Shown: piece after piece, positions 5,822 to 9,531 of the stretch
Layout: every line of letters starts with the position of its first letter
Position numbering within the stretch: position 1 is the first letter of the stretch
Source of the DNA: Hyphomicrobiales bacterium
Lineage (GTDB): Bacteria > Pseudomonadota > Alphaproteobacteria > Rhizobiales > Xanthobacteraceae
Assembly: GCA_016201085.1 (NCBI GenBank)
Contig: JACQDO010000087.1
Location: forward strand, 1 to 9,531
Direction of reading: 5' to 3'
Length of the DNA: 9,531 nt
The notes under the pieces: model-generated
Seen by the model: only the letters and a program-made list of their open reading frames with translations
Told to the model about the DNA's origin: nothing
Database searches by the model: none
Made by a program: the position numbers and the translations under genes

Positions 5822-6673
5822 ATGGGCGGAGCGGATTGGCGGTCCTATCGCGGCATGGACAAGCGCCGGCTGAGCGAGGCGCGGCTGCAGGCGCATTATG
5901 CCGTGCAATGGTTGGCACGCACGGCGCGCGCCTATATCCAGCCGCAGCCGGATGACGGCCACACCAGTCTGCTGTGGGATCGCCAACTCGATGGATTGAC
6001 CACGCAAGCGCTGCCGGACGGCACGCGGCTGAGCCTGCAATTCGCCGGCCTTACGCTTGCCTTGCACGGCGGCGATGGCCCCGCGCAATCGCTTTCCTTG
6101 CACAAGCAAAACGACGCCCAGGCGCGGCAATGGCTGGGCGCGCAACTGGCCGCGCGCGGCTTTGCGGCGCACTTGCTCGACGCCGCCTCGCCTTACGAGA
6201 TGCCCTCTTACGCCATCGCCGCGGGCGCCGCCTACGACGCGGTGGGCTGCGCCGACGCCTTGCAAGAGCTGGCGGCCTGGTACGGCGATGCGGAATTGCT
6301 GCTGAGCGGCGTGCAAAGGCAAATGCTGGAACAAAGGCGGACGGTTTCGCCGGTCTGCTGCTGGCCGCACCATTTCGATATCGCCACCTTGATCACGCTG
6401 CCGACGCACGCATCCGGCATGACCGGTTATGTCGGCGCCGGGCTTTCCCCCGGCGACCACTATTACGATGAGCCCTATTATTATGTGTCGGTCTACCCCC
6501 GACCGGATGCGGCGGCGCTGCCCAGACTGCCGGCGCTCGGCCACTGGCACACGCATGAGTTCACCGCCGCCGTCGCGACGGCGCAGCGCATCATGGCGGC
6601 GAAGGATCAAATGAGCGAAACCGACGCTTACCTGCGCGGTTCGGTTGCCATCGCCATCCAATTATTGAGTTGA
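5822..6673 (+). CDS. Uncharacterised protein with layout like DUF5996
   Basis: This 283-aa protein has no signal peptide or membrane segment. The ATG at 5822 has GAGGCGG about 5-7 nt upstream. Visible motifs are LLWDRQLDGLTTQALPDG (50-67), an acidic and aromatic central part, SPVCCWPHHFDIAT (176-189), GAGLSPGDHYYDEPYYYV (205-222) and GHWHTHEF (240-247). The order GLTT, then SPV-aromatic-FD, then a Tyr-rich YxxPYPxP stretch recalls the DUF5996 family; that link is my inference and may only be distant. Clustered His and Cys residues (C179, C180, H183, H184, H241, H243, H245) could bind a metal. The stop is 4 nt before the methyltransferase ATG, so the two are translated from one mRNA. The function is unknown. 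Confidence 0.85.
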   Translation: MGGADWRSYRGMDKRRLSEARLQAHYAVQWLARTARAYIQPQPDDGHTSLLWDRQLDGLTTQALPDGTRLSLQFAGLTLALHGGDGPAQSLSLHKQNDAQARQWLGAQLAARGFAAHLLDAASPYEMPSYAIAAGAAYDAVGCADALQELAAWYGDAELLLSGVQRQMLEQRRTVSPVCCWPHHFDIATLITLPTHASGMTGYVGAGLSPGDHYYDEPYYYVSVYPRPDAAALPRLPALGHWHTHEFTAAVATAQRIMAAKDQMSETDAYLRGSVAIAIQLLS

Positions 6674-6677
6674 AGCT

Positions 6678-7436
6678 ATGATCGACATCGCCAGCGGCCA
6701 CCCCGCCATCGATCGCTTCCTGGCGGAGAGCTACGAGCGTCTGCGCGGCATGTCCTCGCGCTTCGCCGCCGCCATCAGCGGGCACCTGATCCGGCGCCAG
6801 AGCGAACTCGGCATAAGCGGCGAACTGGTCGAGATCGGCACCTTCGAAGGCCGCTTCTTCATCGCCATGGCGCTCGGCCTGGCGCCGGGCGAGAAGGCCG
6901 TCGGCATCGATCGCTTCGACTGGCCCAATGCCGGCGTCGAAGGCCGCTTTCTCGCCAATTGCGCGGCGCACGGCATCGCCCGCGAGCGCTTCCTGTCGTG
7001 GAAAGTCGACAGCCGCGAAATCACGAGCGGCGATCTGCGCGACCGACTCGGCCACAAGCCGATCCGTTTCGTGCATATCGACAGCCATCACACGCGCGAA
7101 TGCCTGCGCAACGATCTCGAGCTGGTGCATCCGCTGCTGCATCGCGACGGCATGATCTGCCTCGACGACATGTTGCACCCCGGCTATCCGATGATGGCGT
7201 CGGCGGTGTTCGACTATCTCAATCGCCATCCCGAGATGCGCCTCGCCTGCGTCATCGACCGCGAGGATATCGTGGCGGCGCCGAAATTCCTCATCTGCCG
7301 CAACAATATGTTCGAGCGTTACCGGGAGGAGTTGTTAGGCGCCTTCGCGCGCTTTCACTTCGTCCTCAACGCCGACATGGAGAGCTATTTCGCGCTGGTG
7401 CTGACACCATATCCGCGCCTGGCGGAAGTCGAGTAA
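6678..7436 (+). CDS. Class I SAM-dependent methyltransferase (Methyltransf_24/TylF type)
   Basis: This 252-aa protein is predicted to transfer a methyl group from S-adenosylmethionine. Motif I is VEIGTFEGRF (51-60, with the GxxxG-like loop), an acidic motif II is VGIDRFDW (75-82), and FVHIDSHHTRECLRNDL (131-147) followed by GMICLDDM (158-165) matches the metal-using Methyltransf_24/TylF O-methyltransferase type, with Asp135, Asp163 and Asp164 as candidate ligands. The C-terminus has no extra domain. It starts 4 nt after the stop of the preceding gene, with a weak GAAG ribosome site, so coupled translation is likely. Small-molecule O-methylation is the usual role of the family; the substrate here is unknown. 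Confidence 0.85.
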   Translation: MIDIASGHPAIDRFLAESYERLRGMSSRFAAAISGHLIRRQSELGISGELVEIGTFEGRFFIAMALGLAPGEKAVGIDRFDWPNAGVEGRFLANCAAHGIARERFLSWKVDSREITSGDLRDRLGHKPIRFVHIDSHHTRECLRNDLELVHPLLHRDGMICLDDMLHPGYPMMASAVFDYLNRHPEMRLACVIDREDIVAAPKFLICRNNMFERYREELLGAFARFHFVLNADMESYFALVLTPYPRLAEVE

Positions 7437-7442
7437 TTTCCC

Positions 7443-7451
7443 TGGTATAAT
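7443..7451 (+). promoter_or_regulatory. Extended -10 promoter of the histidine kinase gene
   Basis: TGGTATAAT (7443-7451) is a perfect TGnTATAAT extended -10 element. No good TTGACA-like box lies 16-18 bp upstream, which is acceptable for extended -10 promoters. Transcription would start near 7458, giving a leader of about 20 nt before the ATG at 7478. Confidence 0.65.
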
Positions 7452-7477
7452 ACGGCGCGCCAATTCATGCTGCGGGC

Positions 7478-8584
7478 ATGAGCCAGATGAAGCCGACTTT
7501 TCAAATTGCGGCACTTCATAGTTCATTCGTCCTGCCCATCGCCACCCTTGCGCTCGCCATCGCGATTTTCACCGCCGATAGCCTCACCGATCTGGAGATC
7601 GCCGCGCCGGTTCTGTACGTCGTGGTCGTGCTGATGTCGGTGCGCTTCTGCTCCCGGCGCGGCGTCATCCTCGTCTCACTGGGCTGCATGACGCTCACGG
7701 TTCTGAGCTATTTCCTGGCGGCAACCGGGCTCAAGCAAGCGGGGTTGATCAACACCTGCATCAGCCTGTTGGCCGTGGGGCTCACGACTTACCTTGCGCT
7801 GAGAATTGAATCGGCCAGGACTATGGCGAAATCCCTCGCCGAGGCCGATCTGCTGCGCGATGCCTTGATCGGCTCGGTGTCGCACGAACTGCGCACGCCG
7901 CTCGCCTCCATACTCGGCGGCGTGTCGATCCTCGCCGACACGCCGATGGTGGTGAATGACCGGCAACTTGCAACGTTGACCAAGGGCATCCGCGACGAAG
8001 CCGAGCGGCTCAACAGCGACATCCAGAACCTGCTCGATGCCGCGCGCATCACCAGCGAAGGCCTGCACTCCCGTCGCGACTGGACCGACCCGACCGACAT
8101 TATCGATGCTGCGGCCGAACGCATCGGCGCCCGCTATCGCGGCCACGTCATCGCGCTCGAGGTCGGCAAGAACCTGCCGCTCATCCATGTCGACCCGGTG
8201 CTGGTCGAGCAGGCGCTCGGCCAAGTCATCGCCAATGCCGGAAAGTTTTCGCCGCCCGGTTCGACCGTTCGCATCGCCGCGAGGGTGGAGGACCAGCAGC
8301 TCGTCATTTCCGTGAGCGATGACGGCGCCGGCCTGACCGCCGAGGAAAGAAGCCGGCTGGCGGAACGCTTCTATCGCGGCCCGCGCCATGTCGGGAAAAT
8401 CCCCGGTTCGGGCCTCGGCCTGTGGATCGCCAATACCTTCATCGTGAGCAGCGGCGGCACGCTTGCGGCGCTCAGCCCCGGCGAGGGCCAAGGCACCACG
8501 ATGCAAATGGTATTTCCGATATCGCTGCGCAGTGAAGAGGACGAGATGGCGCCGCCGGACCCACCGAACGGCGTCAACGACTAG
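7478..8584 (+). CDS. Membrane sensor histidine kinase, orphan
   Basis: This 368-aa inner-membrane protein has four hydrophobic segments (about 16-32, 42-57, 62-82 and 88-108), a KdpD/DUF4118-like or MASE-like sensor with almost no periplasmic domain. The kinase core follows: H box SVSHELRTPLASILGG with phospho-acceptor His136, N box EQALGQVIANAGKFSPPG with Asn253, G1 VSDDGAGL (279-286), F box ERFYRG and G2 GSGLGLWIA (310-318). The N box has Gln where the first Asn of N-L-L-x-N-A is usual, but the key second Asn is kept. A 15-aa acidic/Pro-rich tail follows. No response regulator lies beside it. The ribosome site is weak (GCGGG). It converges with fliJ, leaving 27 bp between them. The signal sensed is unknown. 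Confidence 0.93.
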   Translation: MSQMKPTFQIAALHSSFVLPIATLALAIAIFTADSLTDLEIAAPVLYVVVVLMSVRFCSRRGVILVSLGCMTLTVLSYFLAATGLKQAGLINTCISLLAVGLTTYLALRIESARTMAKSLAEADLLRDALIGSVSHELRTPLASILGGVSILADTPMVVNDRQLATLTKGIRDEAERLNSDIQNLLDAARITSEGLHSRRDWTDPTDIIDAAAERIGARYRGHVIALEVGKNLPLIHVDPVLVEQALGQVIANAGKFSPPGSTVRIAARVEDQQLVISVSDDGAGLTAEERSRLAERFYRGPRHVGKIPGSGLGLWIANTFIVSSGGTLAALSPGEGQGTTMQMVFPISLRSEEDEMAPPDPPNGVND

Positions 8585-8611
8585 CGGTGCTTGGGCGCGG
8601 GCTGAATGGCC

Positions 8612-9034
8612 TCACGCGTGCGCGCCGTTGGTGGAGAAGCGCAGCGCGGCGATGCGGTCGAGTTCGGCCTGCTCGCGCGCGTTCTCCTCGGCCTTCTCGC
8701 GTGCGTGGTCGCGCTCGTCCAGCATCTCGACCTTCTTGAGCTCCTCGAAGGCCTCGCCCAGCACCGCCTTGGCGTCGTCGAGCTGGGTCTTCAACTCGTC
8801 GGCCGAGCGCTTGAGATTCTCGCGGCGGCCGATGGCCGCCTTGGCATAGGTCGGATAGGCGAAATGGGCGGGATCGTGGATGCCGGCGCGGTCCTGCTCG
8901 AGCTTGATCTCGCGGTCGAGTTCGGCCGCGATGCGGTCGAACTCGGCGATCATGGCTTCGATCTGGGCGACCTTGCGCCGCTTCTCGTCGACCTGGAATT
9001 TTTTCAGGCGGATAAGGGTTTCGCGTGACTTCAT
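8612..9034 (-). CDS. fliJ: Flagellar export protein FliJ
   Basis: This 140-aa, almost wholly helical, charged protein begins MKSRETLIRLKKFQVDEKRRKVAQIEAMI and continues as a two-helix coiled coil broken near residues 50-65 (AGIHDPAHFAYPTY). Length and N-terminus fit alphaproteobacterial FliJ. FliJ is the stalk-like component of the flagellar type III export ATPase: it inserts into the FliI hexamer, contacts FlhA and helps recycle chaperones at the cytosolic face of the basal body. It lies downstream of fliI on the same strand. GGGGGAG sits about 10 nt before the ATG. Confidence 0.92.
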   Translation of the reverse strand: MKSRETLIRLKKFQVDEKRRKVAQIEAMIAEFDRIAAELDREIKLEQDRAGIHDPAHFAYPTYAKAAIGRRENLKRSADELKTQLDDAKAVLGEAFEELKKVEMLDERDHAREKAEENAREQAELDRIAALRFSTNGAHA

Positions 9035-9140
9035 CGACTCATTACTCCCCCGAAGCCCCGAATTCGCCCCTGCGGCACGGTATTACCTCTGACCGCGAAG
9101 ACGTCCCGGCTTACAGTGGATCGACTGTGGCGCAATATCG
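9035..9140 (-). other. fliI-fliJ spacer
   Basis: This 106-bp gap separates the fliI stop from the fliJ start, long for two genes that are usually nearly adjacent. It carries a small hairpin ACAGT/ACTGT (9113-9117 and 9124-9128) and the fliJ ribosome site near the fliJ end. I see no clear -35/-10 pair, no sigma54 site and no T-run terminator, so co-transcription remains the default reading. Confidence 0.4.
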
Positions 9141-9531
9141 TTAGTTTTCTGTTTCCGCGCCGGCGAGGATTTTCTCAAGCCGTTGATATCCCTCCGCCAT
9201 AGTGGTTGCTTCTTCCTTAAGCTGGCCGAGGAAGGCCTCCAGCGGCTTGTGCAGGGCGATGGCTTCGTCGACGTCGGGGCTCGATCCCGGGCGGTAGGCG
9301 CCGAGCCGGATCAACTCCTCCATGTCGGAATAGGTCGCCATCACCTGCTTGGCGCGGCTGATCGCCGGCAGGAAGGCCGGATCGGCCGCCCGCGGCATGG
9401 TGCGCGAGATCGATTTGAGCACGTTGATGGCCGGATAGCGGCCGCGCTCGGCGATGGCCCGTTCCAGCACAATGTGGCCGTCGAGGATGCCGCGCACGGC
9501 GTCGGCCACCGGCTCGTTGTGATCGTCGCCC
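9141..9531 (-). CDS. fliI: Flagellar export ATPase FliI, C-terminal part (cut by window edge)
   Basis: About 130 codons, ending at a TAA at 9141-9143, continue past the right edge of the window. The visible part starts [18 protein letters not shown] and continues [28 protein letters not shown], which matches the conserved region after the Walker B strand in FliI and related F1-type ATPases. The helical C-terminal domain follows. FliI is the hexameric ATPase that powers or primes export of flagellar axial proteins. The Walker A and B motifs lie outside the window and cannot be checked. fliJ follows on the same strand. Confidence 0.95.
   Translation of the reverse strand, partial: GDDHNEPVADAVRGILDGHIVLERAIAERGRYPAINVLKSISRTMPRAADPAFLPAISRAKQVMATYSDMEELIRLGAYRPGSSPDVDEAIALHKPLEAFLGQLKEEATTMAEGYQRLEKILAGAETEN

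Noticed and set aside
6591..7229. Minus-strand frame opposite the methyltransferase gene
   Set aside because: It is antisense to clear methyltransferase motifs and has no domain of its own.
8606..9028. Plus-strand frame opposite fliJ
   Set aside because: The Leu/Val-rich repeats are the complement of the FliJ coiled-coil codons, not a real protein.

Overview
The window looks like chromosomal DNA of a high-GC alphaproteobacterium of the order Hyphomicrobiales (Rhizobiales), probably near Bradyrhizobiaceae or Xanthobacteraceae. The reasons are the FliI and FliJ sequences, small proteins resembling ones I associate with that group, a general-stress (EcfG-type) promoter pattern, and palindromic intergenic repeats typical of that order. 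No tRNA, rRNA, CRISPR array, transposase or phage gene was seen.

Left part (1-3300). A complex GC-rich repeat with near-perfect terminal inverted repeats (1-227) lies beyond the 3' end of a minus-strand radical SAM enzyme with a degenerate cobalamin-binding-like N-terminus (241-2085). That gene has a good sigma70-type promoter at 2130-2157. Diverging from it is a conserved 85-aa protein of unknown function. Next come a CspA-type cold shock protein with a 200-nt upstream leader and a textbook terminator, and a 64-aa conserved small protein.

Middle part (3300-5800). A cloverleaf-like palindromic repeat (3326-3426) is followed by a clear GGAAC-N16-CGTT promoter. This drives a 69-aa single-pass membrane protein, which ends at a strong terminator. 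Next is a secreted protein of about 385-398 aa with a lysozyme/transglycosylase-like core, and 32 nt later an HPP-family integral membrane protein. A second repeat (5677-5781) ends in a perfect 42-bp palindrome.

Right part (5800-9531). A two-gene operon encodes an uncharacterised His/Tyr/Trp-rich protein, whose layout recalls the DUF5996 family, and a class I SAM-dependent methyltransferase of the Methyltransf_24/TylF type. An orphan four-TM sensor histidine kinase follows, behind an extended -10 promoter. Converging on it from the right edge are fliJ and the C-terminal part of fliI, which encode a flagellar export component and the export ATPase; fliI continues outside the window.

The window is mostly ordinary core or accessory chromosome. 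The points most worth following are the predicted stress-regulon membrane protein, the secreted lysozyme-like protein, the DUF5996-like/methyltransferase pair, the solitary radical SAM enzyme and the three structured repeats. I do not see a complete new defence or mobile system.
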